A stretch of 64,000 nt of DNA from Methylotenera sp. GTDB lineage: Bacteria > Pseudomonadota > Gammaproteobacteria > Burkholderiales > Methylophilaceae. Shown piece by piece: positions 52,044-60,767 of the stretch. Numbering within the stretch: the stretch's first letter is position 1; each line of letters opens with the position of its first letter. The position numbers and the translations under genes are program-made. The notes below the pieces were generated by a model. That model worked only from the letters and a program-made list of their open reading frames with translations. It did no database searches and had not been told where the DNA came from. The DNA lies in the NCBI RefSeq assembly GCF_013141425.1, contig NZ_JABFRA010000100.1:1-64000 (forward strand), in the 5' to 3' direction.

Positions 52044-52889
52044 TTATTTGGATTGAAGTAAAAGTGTTATCGCATCGATACCAGCTTTAACGTTATCCAG
52101 CGATGCTCGCAACTCTGTCACTGAATATTGTCCGCGAAGAATATTAACCCACAGCTTCTGCATTTCTTGAGAAGATTGCTTAGCTTCCACTAGTAGGGCC
52201 TCAATTTTTGGCCCACGGATATCTTCCTTCCATGCATTTTTCCACTCTGAACCTAAACTTGCATTTTCTATAAAAGGCTTATAGACCGCTAGTTTTCTTT
52301 TCTTCAATCGCTCGGCTTTTTCTCGAAGGTTCAACCACCTTATTTGCTCATCCAGCATTTGTTCACTTAAGGCAAGCGCTTGAGCTACAGTAGTTGAATC
52401 TCGAATAAGCGCCTTTTCAACAGCCTTTGCATGGACCTGTTTTGCCACATAGCCCGCCAGACCTGTTAGTGCCACTTTGCGTTCATCGGAGAGCTTAAGG
52501 TTTACTGGCTCAACCTTTAACGAATCTGCAATTTTAGCCAGTGCATTGACCGTGGCCTCACTTTGATCACCATTGCTTAGTGCTTGCAGTTCTGAAAAGT
52601 AGCTAGCTATTCCGTCTATATAATCATGTGCATCCCCAACGTAATGCACGCGTATTTTCAGCTCATCTGAATAATCATTGAGCGTCTGCTCGGTTCTTGG
52701 TAGTGCAGGGAGAATATCAGCCGTAAAGTCAATTGAAATATCCAAGGCAATATCGTTCACTTTTTTAATATTTTGAACGTAGTCTCTGCCAGCATTTGCA
52801 ACAGTTAAGGTTCTATCAGCGGCTACGTTAGCGCAACCTGATAAGAAAGAGCAAGTGATTACAGCAACTAGTATTAAGTTTCTAGGCAC
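52044..52889 (-). CDS. Helical lipoprotein of unknown function
   Basis: A lipobox (LSGC) follows a short hydrophobic signal, so the protein is membrane-tethered in the envelope. The GTG at 52889 was chosen because GGAG is seven bases upstream; the TTG at 52895 is too close to that site. The mature part is about 260 residues, almost all helical and charged, with heptad patterns around LALSEQMLDEQIRWLNLREKAERLKKRKL. No domain was recognised. The small coiled-coil gene downstream is a possible cytoplasmic partner or simply co-transcribed. Confidence 0.68.
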   Translation of the reverse strand: MPRNLILVAVITCSFLSGCANVAADRTLTVANAGRDYVQNIKKVNDIALDISIDFTADILPALPRTEQTLNDYSDELKIRVHYVGDAHDYIDGIASYFSELQALSNGDQSEATVNALAKIADSLKVEPVNLKLSDERKVALTGLAGYVAKQVHAKAVEKALIRDSTTVAQALALSEQMLDEQIRWLNLREKAERLKKRKLAVYKPFIENASLGSEWKNAWKEDIRGPKIEALLVEAKQSSQEMQKLWVNILRGQYSVTELRASLDNVKAGIDAITLLLQSK

Positions 52890-52976
52890 AGTCAATCTCC
52901 AAAATAATTAAAACTTGTTACCTCAGTCATATTAGCTAACTTTTTCAAGACACTTGCTCTAGAAACTTATTGGCGA

Positions 52977-54206
52977 CTATTTGATAAGTTTTTGTACCAC
53001 TAGACTACCTACCATATCACCTTCAACATTCACGGTAGTACGCAAAGTATCAAGCAATCGGTCAATTGGCAACAATATCGCAATCGCTTCAGCGGGCAAC
53101 CCCACCGATTGCAGCACCATGACCATGGTCACCATACCTGCACTTGGTATGCCAGGTGCACCCATGGCAGCTATCATTGCCGTAAAAAACACGATTAGTT
53201 GCTGTGCCAAATTCAACTCAATCCCAGCCAAATTGGCAATGAATAATGCCGCAGCGGCTTCATAAAGCGCGGTGCCATCCATGTTGATGGTTGCCCCGAG
53301 TGGTATGACAAAGCCCGCAATTTCTGGCTTAACGTGTAAATGTTGCGTTGCGCAGCGCAAGGTAATGGGAAGCGTGGCGGAACTTGAGCTAGTAGCAAAG
53401 GCCGTTACCAATGCCTCACGTGCGCCGCGCCAGAACCACAAAGGCGATTTACCGGTAATTAAGTAGAGGATTAATGGCAATACGACTACGCCATGTAATA
53501 AAGTTGTGCCCATTACCACAGCAACGAACTTAGCCAGCGTATTTAGCATCGCAAGGTCTTGTACGGCTACCAGTTTAATAAGTAAGGCCATAATGCCGAA
53601 GGGCGCCAAACGCATTACCCAGCCCACGATTTGCATGCTGACTTCCAAACCCTCTTGCAAGAGTGACAATACATTCTTATAGCGTTCGCCGCCCATCACT
53701 AAGGCAATGCCCAAAATAAGTGCAAACATCACAACCGCAATTACATTACCCTGCGACAAAGCTGCAAAAGGGTTGATGAATAGTGAGTGCAAAAATTGAG
53801 CAAAAAATTCAGGTAATGGTAGTTGCTTGGCCTCAAAATTTTGCATGGCGCTATCGAACATCGCCAATTGCATGCCCGCGCCAGGGCTAAAATAATTTCC
53901 TGCAATTAAAGCCAGCGTGATTGCGAACGCCATACTCGCTATAAAAAACACTAAAGTACTGACCCAAACGCGATGCATTTGTTGGTGTTGTCTTAAGTTG
54001 GCAATACCAACTGTGATGGAACAAAACACCAGCGGAATCAATATCATTTTGAGTAAATCAATGAACAATGTGCCAATCAGTCCTGCCGCGTACAATCCGC
54101 CTTTTACTGGGACAGCCTCGGCGCCTAATGTATGAAAATACAAACCAATCACAACACCAAATATCGCGCCCAGGATTATCTGAATGTTGAGACTGGGGAG
54201 TTTCAT
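52977..54206 (-). CDS. Dicarboxylate/amino acid:cation symporter (DAACS family)
   Basis: A GltP/DctA-like secondary transporter. The re-entrant loop serine motif TSSSSATLPIT, the cation motif GATINMDGTALYEA (with NMDGT) and the second hairpin GAPGIPSAGMVTM are intact, followed by LLPIDRLLDTLRTTVNVEGD. 409 residues, eight helices. Whether it takes glutamate/aspartate or C4-dicarboxylates cannot be decided by eye. It lies six bases after the RsmB-like gene. Confidence 0.92.
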   Translation of the reverse strand: MKLPSLNIQIILGAIFGVVIGLYFHTLGAEAVPVKGGLYAAGLIGTLFIDLLKMILIPLVFCSITVGIANLRQHQQMHRVWVSTLVFFIASMAFAITLALIAGNYFSPGAGMQLAMFDSAMQNFEAKQLPLPEFFAQFLHSLFINPFAALSQGNVIAVVMFALILGIALVMGGERYKNVLSLLQEGLEVSMQIVGWVMRLAPFGIMALLIKLVAVQDLAMLNTLAKFVAVVMGTTLLHGVVVLPLILYLITGKSPLWFWRGAREALVTAFATSSSSATLPITLRCATQHLHVKPEIAGFVIPLGATINMDGTALYEAAAALFIANLAGIELNLAQQLIVFFTAMIAAMGAPGIPSAGMVTMVMVLQSVGLPAEAIAILLPIDRLLDTLRTTVNVEGDMVGSLVVQKLIK

Positions 54207-54212
54207 CTTGTC

Positions 54213-55754
54213 TTACTCCTTTGCAGCTTTGGCTTTTGCTACTTTAGATTTAACCACCTTTGATTTAACTACCTTTGACTTAGCCACTTTTTCTATCACT
54301 ACTTTTTCCACTGGCGGTTTATCAAGCTTATTCGCCTTAGGTTTTACTGCGGCTTTTTTAACTTTTGGCGTTATAGCCTCAGACACAGGCTCGGCAATTT
54401 CAGCAGCTTTTGTGGCCTCAATAACTTGAACTTTTTGGTCCTGTTTTGCTGGCTTGTTGGTGTCGCTAATTTTGGTATCGCTTACTTTTTCAAACACAGC
54501 CGCAAAAAAACCGTCGGTATTATGTAAATGCGGCAATAGCTTTAAGTATTTACCTGTGTCCAACTGAATTTGTTGCTGGCTTAATATCTCCGTAGCATTC
54601 AACAAGGTAAAATCAGGATGTGCGGCTAAAAAGCTTTCTGCGATTTGCTCATTTTCATCTTTAAGTAAACTACAAGTTGAATAAATCAAGCGACCGCCTG
54701 CTTTGGTGAGTTTTGCGGCACGCGCCAGAATAGCGGCTTGTTTAAGGGTAAGTTCGGCCAAGTCTTGTGGCGTTTGGCGCCATTTAAGATCTGGGTTGCG
54801 GCGAAGAGTGCCTAAACCCGTACAAGGTGCATCCACCAGCACGCGGTCAAATTTACTATTAAGGCGTTTTAGTTTTGGGTCATTTTCACTACTGATACTC
54901 TGCGCATTTAAATTACTCAAGCCAGAGCGCTTTAAGCGTTGGCCTAGATTGTGTAAGCGCTTATCTGAAACATCGAACGCATATAAGCGCCCTGTATTAC
55001 GCATCAACGCGCCGATAGCTAAGGTTTTTCCACCTGCTCCTGCACAAAAATCGGCCACCATCATGCCACGTTTAGCCGCAACCAGATGCGCCAACAGTTG
55101 ACTGCCTTCGTCTTGTACTTCTATTTTACCTTCAGTAAACAAAATGTGACGCCCAATATTCATGCGGTTTGGCATGCGAATACCAATGGGCGAATACGGT
55201 GTTACTGTTACATTGGTTTCACCTGATGTATTCTCAGCTATGAATTTTGCCAGCACCTCATCACGCGTGCCTTTAATGGTGTTTACACGTAGATCCAATG
55301 TAGCTTGTTCATGCATACTGCGAGCAATAGTGAGTGCCTCGGCCTCGCCATATTGAGCCACTAATTTTTCCCACAACCAATCACGCACATCGGCCTGCAC
55401 GGCCAATGGCATATTTTCCGTCGATTTTGCTTTAATGAGATGCGCCCACTCTTTTTGCTGTTCATTCAGCATCGGCTCAAGCTCGCGTATACTCATACCT
55501 TGCACGCGTAACAACCACGCCAAGATCAGCTTACGTGCATCATCGGGGTCGTTATCATCATTAGCAGTTACCGTGCTTAAAAAACGTAAACGACGCAATA
55601 CGCCATAAACACTCTCGGCCACAAAGGCGCGCTCTTTAGTACCCAAATCGCGGTTGTTGCGAAAGAATTCGCTCAACTTTGCATCTGCTGGACTATTGAA
55701 TTCGAGCAGGTTGGATAACATCACTGCGGCTTGCCGTATTAGATTGGGCGTCAT
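54213..55754 (-). CDS. RsmB/NOP-family rRNA cytosine-C5 methyltransferase with lysine-rich tail
   Basis: SAM-dependent RNA m5C methyltransferase. The Rossmann motif is DFCAGAGGKTLA, and the catalytic cysteines are in APCTGLGTLRRNPD and YSTCSLL. An N-terminal NusB/RsmB-like helical domain precedes. The last 95 residues, after FFAAVFEKV, are an extra low-complexity Lys/Ala/Val tail, partly made of 5-residue repeats (VVKSK). This probably binds RNA. The tail is not part of typical RsmB. The gene lies downstream of a terminator-like hairpin separating it from the DUF3108 genes. Confidence 0.9.
   Translation of the reverse strand: MTPNLIRQAAVMLSNLLEFNSPADAKLSEFFRNNRDLGTKERAFVAESVYGVLRRLRFLSTVTANDDNDPDDARKLILAWLLRVQGMSIRELEPMLNEQQKEWAHLIKAKSTENMPLAVQADVRDWLWEKLVAQYGEAEALTIARSMHEQATLDLRVNTIKGTRDEVLAKFIAENTSGETNVTVTPYSPIGIRMPNRMNIGRHILFTEGKIEVQDEGSQLLAHLVAAKRGMMVADFCAGAGGKTLAIGALMRNTGRLYAFDVSDKRLHNLGQRLKRSGLSNLNAQSISSENDPKLKRLNSKFDRVLVDAPCTGLGTLRRNPDLKWRQTPQDLAELTLKQAAILARAAKLTKAGGRLIYSTCSLLKDENEQIAESFLAAHPDFTLLNATEILSQQQIQLDTGKYLKLLPHLHNTDGFFAAVFEKVSDTKISDTNKPAKQDQKVQVIEATKAAEIAEPVSEAITPKVKKAAVKPKANKLDKPPVEKVVIEKVAKSKVVKSKVVKSKVAKAKAAKE
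54226..54315. repeat. Degenerate 15-bp tandem repeats in the methyltransferase tail
   Basis: Six 15-base units, the best being ACCTTTGATTTAACT (54256-54270) and its neighbours, encode the repeating VVKSK/VAKAK pentapeptides on the minus strand. Unit length keeps the frame, so copy number could vary between strains without frameshift. Confidence 0.65.
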
Positions 55755-55775
55755 TTATTTCTCTTTAAAATAATG

Positions 55776-55799
55776 TTAAAAGGCTCTAAATCAGAGCCT
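55776..55799 (-). terminator. Probable terminator after the DUF3108 gene pair
   Basis: On the minus strand AGGCTCT and AGAGCCT form a 7-bp stem around GATTT, followed by TTTAAC. It lies 18 bases after the stop of the second DUF3108 gene and 27 bases before the methyltransferase start. Confidence 0.55.
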
Positions 55800-55816
55800 G
55801 TATTTCTGACCATTGG

Positions 55817-56935
55817 TTATTCTGAAGTTGCAGCGCGCTCTGTTTTTAAATCGGTCACCAGCAACTCATAGACCTTACCGTCTTTATCGGTTTCGCGTAT
55901 TTTAACAGGTACGTAGCGATAATCTAAGGCCAACCACAATTCAGTTTTCTTTTCTCCTTCTGCCGCCTGACGCGCTAAGTGTAGCGTATTCAACTCGCCC
56001 ATTTTTGTTGCGATAAGTTCCTCGCCTTCAAAACTATAATCATATACACCGAGTTTTTTGCCATTAGTAATAAGAATTTGCATGTTTTGCAAAGGCGGCA
56101 CAAACATAAACTGATACATAAAGCTGAGTAAATCTTGTGTACCTTCGGCTAAATCAAGTTTCTGTTCGCCTTTTTCGGTGCGTAAACTTAGTTTTTTGCT
56201 TTCCCAATCAAAGTCTGCGCGGTAAGTCTTCTCTTTTTTATCGCCAAATTTATATAGGTAATGCGCGGGCTCTAGGCCAATCTGGTCTAAATATCCTTCA
56301 CTGGTCTGCAACAAATCCGGTATTAGCAATGCCGCCAAACCTTTGGCTTTTATCAGGCTTTCTATTTTATATTGCTCGCCACTGGGTAAAATCTGGAATA
56401 CCATTCTAGCGCTTCCAGCGGGCGCTCTATCAACAACCGTGTCTTTATCCGTGTAAACATCAAATTCAGATTCAATATATTGGTAGGGCTTAGGATTTAT
56501 TATTAGCCCAACTTCCTCTGCTAGGTTAGCTAAAACTGGTTCTGCAATTTCAGGCTCAGTGGCAGGTTCAATCAGCTCGTTTTTGGGTAACTCGGCGATA
56601 GATACTGGGTCTGCTGGTTCAGATATTTTTGTTGGTGTAGCTAGTTCTGCAGGGGGTGATTCAACGTCAGCAGGGTTTTTTAAATCGACTGGTTTGATTG
56701 CGGGCTTATCTTTTACAGACAGCGGCTGCTCGGTAGGTTGAGGTGCGACTTTAGGCAAAACCAACCGCGCCTCAATTACCTGACGGCTGTCCGTGAAATC
56801 AATAAAATTTAAATGAAACTTACCAATTAAAAATAGATGCAATAGGCCTGATAAAGCTAGCGCGTATGCTAGACGCCTATAGCTAATATCCTGCCATAGC
56901 GATTTGAGGCGAATCCAATAAAGGCTATTCCACAT
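55817..56935 (-). CDS. DUF3108 protein with TonB-like anchor and proline/glutamate-rich linker
   Basis: 372 residues. A cytoplasmic lead and one membrane helix (LAYALALSGLLHLFLIG) are followed by about 100 residues rich in Pro, Glu and Ala (60-165), much like the TonB spacer. The C-terminal 200 residues are a DUF3108 domain (DFDWESKKLSLR, GTQDLLSFMYQFMFVPPL, TELWLALDYRYVPVKI). It overlaps the end of the preceding DUF3108 gene by 11 bases. The C-terminal domain is paralogous to the neighbour. The beta-rich fold suggests an envelope role; the function is unknown. Confidence 0.83.
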   Translation of the reverse strand: MWNSLYWIRLKSLWQDISYRRLAYALALSGLLHLFLIGKFHLNFIDFTDSRQVIEARLVLPKVAPQPTEQPLSVKDKPAIKPVDLKNPADVESPPAELATPTKISEPADPVSIAELPKNELIEPATEPEIAEPVLANLAEEVGLIINPKPYQYIESEFDVYTDKDTVVDRAPAGSARMVFQILPSGEQYKIESLIKAKGLAALLIPDLLQTSEGYLDQIGLEPAHYLYKFGDKKEKTYRADFDWESKKLSLRTEKGEQKLDLAEGTQDLLSFMYQFMFVPPLQNMQILITNGKKLGVYDYSFEGEELIATKMGELNTLHLARQAAEGEKKTELWLALDYRYVPVKIRETDKDGKVYELLVTDLKTERAATSE

Positions 56936-57632
56936 GTAACTCAGTTAAAGTTTGCTCGAGTTTTGCGCCGTCTTCATCCACCATCAAAAAGCGCACTAAT
57001 AAATAATTTTTCTCAGTCGCCAGCCATAGCTCTTTGCCTTCATTTTGATCGGTCGGAACCAGATGCAAGGTTTTATACTGTCCTCCTTCAACATTCAACA
57101 ATTCCAGCGCAGGTTTAACTTTATACGAATACTCGTTAAGCTTTTTACCCGTGGTCAATTTCACTGTCAGGTCGTTTTTAATTGGCCTAGGTAGAAACAT
57201 AAACTGATAAGCAAAGCTTGCCAGATCTTGTGTCCCAGACGATAACTTAGCCTCACGTGGCTCACCTTTCACTAACATGCGTAAGGTATTTTTTGACCAA
57301 TCAAAATCGGCAAACAACGCTTTTTTCGGATTATCCCCCTGATGTAATTCAAAATGCCGAGGTTGAAGGCCCTTGCTGGTTACCTTACCTGTGCTTATCA
57401 ACTTGCGTTCACCAAGAAGTGCGTATACGCCAATACCTTTTGTAACACTTTCTAATTGGTAGGTTTTACCTGTAATGACAAATTGCTCGCGCACATTGGC
57501 AAAAGCTTTTCCATCTTTAGACACCACATAATTCGCTTGAATTCTTTTCGGTAAGGCGACTTGTTGTGCTGCAAAAACAGTGTTCGAGGTCAATAAAAAA
57601 ACTAAACTTATCACTTTAATGTATCTAAACAC
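56925..57632 (-). CDS. DUF3108 secreted protein
   Basis: The GTG at 57632 was chosen because AAGGAG lies five bases upstream; the GTG two codons earlier is too close to it. A signal peptide (KVISLVFLLTSNTVFAA) is followed by a single DUF3108 domain of about 210 residues (DFDWSKNTLRML, GTQDLASFAYQFMFLPRP, KELWLATEKNYLLVRF). It is translationally coupled to the second DUF3108 gene. Function unknown; the pair next to purM is a conserved betaproteobacterial feature as far as I know. Confidence 0.83.
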   Translation of the reverse strand: MFRYIKVISLVFLLTSNTVFAAQQVALPKRIQANYVVSKDGKAFANVREQFVITGKTYQLESVTKGIGVYALLGERKLISTGKVTSKGLQPRHFELHQGDNPKKALFADFDWSKNTLRMLVKGEPREAKLSSGTQDLASFAYQFMFLPRPIKNDLTVKLTTGKKLNEYSYKVKPALELLNVEGGQYKTLHLVPTDQNEGKELWLATEKNYLLVRFLMVDEDGAKLEQTLTELHVE

Positions 57633-57724
57633 ACGCACTCCTTAAATAAGACTGTAAAAAAGTCACACCCGTACTTAACGCATGAAGTTTGCTTTTAGAT
57701 ACAAAAAAGTCTGAGATTCTTTAC

Positions 57725-58774
57725 TTATACAACCACAGTAGGCGCTTCGCCAGACTGCTGAGCGCGTATATTACCAATATGAAACACCGTTTCACCTGCA
57801 TCGCGTAATAGGTCGATGGCTACCGCGGCATGCTCTTCTGCCACAATCACCGCCATACCGATGCCGCAGTTAAAAGTTTTATACATCTCGGCATCCGCCA
57901 CATTACCCTGTGCTTGCAACCAGTTGAATAATGGCGGCATGTCCCAACTACCTTTTTGAATTTCTGCAGTTAAGCCTTCTGGTAGCACCCGTGGGATATT
58001 CTCGGTAATGCCACCGCCAGTAATATGTGCCATGCCCTTAACAGGCAAGGTAGCAATCAACAGCAAAAGCGGCTTAACGTAGATACGCGTGGGTGCCATC
58101 ACCACATCTTTGAATTTTCTGCCGTGGAAATCAGACTCAAAATCGATGCCTGATTTTTCAATAAGCTTACGAATCAGCGAATAGCCATTTGAGTGTGCTC
58201 CACTTGAAGCTAAACCCAGCACCACATCACCCGCGGCAATGGTAGTGCCATTAATGATATTTTGTTTATCCACACAACCCACGGCAAAGCCTGCTAAATC
58301 ATATTCGCCAGCAGGATACATGCCTGGCATCTCAGCTGTTTCACCGCCCACCAAAGCACAGCCCGACTGCTCGCAACCTTCGGCAATGCCTCTAATGACT
58401 TGCGCCGCCGTACCCACTTCTAACTTGCCACAGGCAAAATAATCTAAAAAGAACAGCGGCTCGGCGCCCTGCACTAGAATATCATTGACACTCATGGCGA
58501 CTAAATCGATTCCCACGGTATCGTGTTTGTTCAACTCAAAAGCCAGCTTAAGTTTAGTGCCAACGCCGTCGGTACCGGAAACCAGCACGGGATTTTTAAA
58601 TTTTTTTGGCATTTCAAACAACGATCCAAATCCGCCAATGCCACCCAACACTTCAGGACGCATGGTGCGCTTCGCAAATGGCTTAATTTGTTCTACCAGC
58701 GCATCGCCAGCTTCGATATCGACGCCCGCATCGCGGTAGCTAATTGAGGTTGTGTCAGTAGAAGATGTAGTCAA
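57725..58774 (-). CDS. purM: Phosphoribosylformylglycinamidine cyclo-ligase (AIR synthetase)
   Basis: Fifth step of purine synthesis: ATP-dependent ring closure of FGAM to AIR. Family motifs: [54 protein letters not shown]. 349 residues. The start is a TTG at 58774 with GAGAG six to seven bases upstream; no ATG exists in the N-terminal conserved region. Divergent from the permease gene. Confidence 0.96.
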   Translation of the reverse strand: MTTSSTDTTSISYRDAGVDIEAGDALVEQIKPFAKRTMRPEVLGGIGGFGSLFEMPKKFKNPVLVSGTDGVGTKLKLAFELNKHDTVGIDLVAMSVNDILVQGAEPLFFLDYFACGKLEVGTAAQVIRGIAEGCEQSGCALVGGETAEMPGMYPAGEYDLAGFAVGCVDKQNIINGTTIAAGDVVLGLASSGAHSNGYSLIRKLIEKSGIDFESDFHGRKFKDVVMAPTRIYVKPLLLLIATLPVKGMAHITGGGITENIPRVLPEGLTAEIQKGSWDMPPLFNWLQAQGNVADAEMYKTFNCGIGMAVIVAEEHAAVAIDLLRDAGETVFHIGNIRAQQSGEAPTVVV

Positions 58775-58936
58775 AACGGCTCTCGCTTAATGTATAAATT
58801 GAATAATTACTTATTTTCTCGTTATGGGTGCTTCTATAAATTCAATTTTCTAAATTAGACAAGGCGCAAACAAAAAATTATGACGCTGTATATATTTGAT
58901 ATATAAGGAGTTATTTTTTGTGAGCAACACCGTATA

Positions 58937-60091
58937 ATGACGAAAATTGAATTAATAGGAACGCCTTCTAAACGTTTAAGTATAATTTTAACCCATATGA
59001 CGACTGAACCCAAAAAAACAGCAACAAAAAATGTATTTATCGACAATCGCTGGCTGATTATTGCGGTGATTTTCGTGATTATTATTTATTTGCTGCTGCC
59101 TGTACTTACGCCTTTTTTAATCGCCGCAATTCTCGCTTATATCTGCGACCCCTTGGTCGACCGCTTATGTTTGCTTGGCATTGGCAGGTTAAGGCTTGGC
59201 CGCACCCTCGCCACGTTGGTTGTAATGACTGGAATTTTTGGCATCATCACGCTGCTATTTTTAATTTTAGTACCGCTGCTACAAAAAGAGTCACTGCTCA
59301 TCGCAGAACGATTGCCTAGCATCATCAGCAATATTCGCAACATTGTGGAGCCTTGGCTACAAAGCCATTTTGGAATTAGTTTTGCGATTGACGGCGCGCA
59401 AATTCAAGAAATCATCAGTAAAAACTGGAAAACCGCGGGCGGTATATTAGGTGATCTACTCAAAATTGCCGGCAATAATGGTTTGGCGCTTATCGGCTTG
59501 CTAACCAATATTTTGCTGTTACCCGTGGTGTTATTTTATCTACTGCGCGATTGGGATGGCTTTATTGCTAGCATCGCCCAACTGATTCCGCTTGATTGGC
59601 AAGGAAAGACTACTTCTATCGCCACTGAAATTGATCAAGTCTTGTCTGAGTTTTTACGCGGCCAGCTTGCGGTAATGGCAGTAATGAGCGTTTTTTATGT
59701 TGCTGGCTTATGGTTTGTTGGCCTAGACATGGCCTTAGCCATTGGTATCATTGCTGGCTTGCTGGGCTTTGTACCCTATTTAGGCCCAACCTTGGGCTTG
59801 GGTTTAGCGCTGTTAGTTGCGGTTCTGCAATTCACAAGTTTGGCACAAGTGATTCCGGTATTAATGGTGTTTGGGCTTGGCCAGTTAATTGAAAGCATGA
59901 TTGTCACGCCCAAATTAGTGGGCGACCGCATTGGCTTACATCCAGTAGTGGTGATTTTTGCCCTGATTGCTGGTGGACAACTTTTTGGCTTTACTGGTGT
60001 GTTGCTAGCCTTGCCAATCACGGCAGCGCTAGCGGTGGGTTTACGCCACACCCGAGATAACTATTTAAATAGCGACACTTATCTAAATTAA
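58937..60091 (+). CDS. PerM/AI-2E family transporter
   Basis: An integral membrane protein of the AI-2 exporter-like (UPF0118) family. An N-terminal helix pair (WLIIAVIFVIIIYLLLPVLTPFLIAAILAYICDP), a soluble middle segment, and a C-terminal helix bundle with GLLGFVPYLGPTLGLGLAL, LIESMIVTPKLVGDRIGLHPVVVIFAL are characteristic. The substrate is unknown. Two starts are possible, 58937 and 58997; the first overlaps the stop of a five-codon reading frame with its own AAGGAG, suggesting translational coupling. Next to hda, as in many betaproteobacteria. Confidence 0.88.
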   Translation: MTKIELIGTPSKRLSIILTHMTTEPKKTATKNVFIDNRWLIIAVIFVIIIYLLLPVLTPFLIAAILAYICDPLVDRLCLLGIGRLRLGRTLATLVVMTGIFGIITLLFLILVPLLQKESLLIAERLPSIISNIRNIVEPWLQSHFGISFAIDGAQIQEIISKNWKTAGGILGDLLKIAGNNGLALIGLLTNILLLPVVLFYLLRDWDGFIASIAQLIPLDWQGKTTSIATEIDQVLSEFLRGQLAVMAVMSVFYVAGLWFVGLDMALAIGIIAGLLGFVPYLGPTLGLGLALLVAVLQFTSLAQVIPVLMVFGLGQLIESMIVTPKLVGDRIGLHPVVVIFALIAGGQLFGFTGVLLALPITAALAVGLRHTRDNYLNSDTYLN

Positions 60092-60147
60092 CTTTGATTC
60101 AATTAATTTAGCTACAATTTTAAAATATCGCGACGCCTATTTTGCAA

Positions 60148-60753
60148 ATGAAACAACTTTTACTCGACATTAAACCTGCGTCTCCACCCACGCTATTGAA
60201 CTACATTGCAGGGCGTAACGCAGAAGCACTTGCCAGCCTGAATGCTGCGGCTAGGAATGCAGCGCAATCTAAATTTATCTATTTATGGGGTGAAGCTGGT
60301 AGCGGTAAAAGCCATTTACTATCGGCCTGCAAGGCAATAGGCATGCGGGTCCTGGACGATGTGCATTTACTTAACAATGACGCTCAAATTGATTTATTTA
60401 ACACTTACAATCAACTTAAAGAAACGGGCGGCACTCTCATCACCGCGGGGCGTTACGCACCAACGCAAATGGGCTTGCGTGACGATTTAGCCACCCGTTT
60501 GGCTTGGGGTTTAGTTTATCAATTGCAACCATTGAATGACGCGGAAAAAGCCCTTGCCTTGCAAAATCACGCTGCCGAACGTGGCATACGCCTGCCAACC
60601 GAAGTGGTTGATTATTGCTTGCGCTACCTAAAACGCGATTTATCAACGTTAATGGCAACGCTAGACGCCTTAGACGAATGGTCTTTGACCACCAAAAAAC
60701 CAGTTACCGTACCGATGTTGCGGCAATTATTGCAATTTCCGCTCAATTTATAA
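60148..60753 (+). CDS. hda: DnaA regulatory inactivator Hda
   Basis: A short DnaA-like AAA+ protein that, with the sliding clamp, stimulates ATP hydrolysis by DnaA. QLLLDI at the N-terminus is the clamp-binding position. Walker A is GEAGSGKSH and Walker B RVLDDVHLL; the arginine-finger region is GLRDDLATRLAWG. About 200 residues, with no DNA-binding domain IV. The ATG at 60148 is preferred to the TTG at 60142. Confidence 0.9.
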   Translation: MKQLLLDIKPASPPTLLNYIAGRNAEALASLNAAARNAAQSKFIYLWGEAGSGKSHLLSACKAIGMRVLDDVHLLNNDAQIDLFNTYNQLKETGGTLITAGRYAPTQMGLRDDLATRLAWGLVYQLQPLNDAEKALALQNHAAERGIRLPTEVVDYCLRYLKRDLSTLMATLDALDEWSLTTKKPVTVPMLRQLLQFPLNL

Positions 60754-60767
60754 AGTTAGCTAAATCT

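Noticed and set aside
60615..60767. Longer N-terminus for the FAD-dependent oxidoreductase
   Set aside because: It would overlap hda by 139 bases; the ATG at 60768 begins exactly where the family N-terminus begins.
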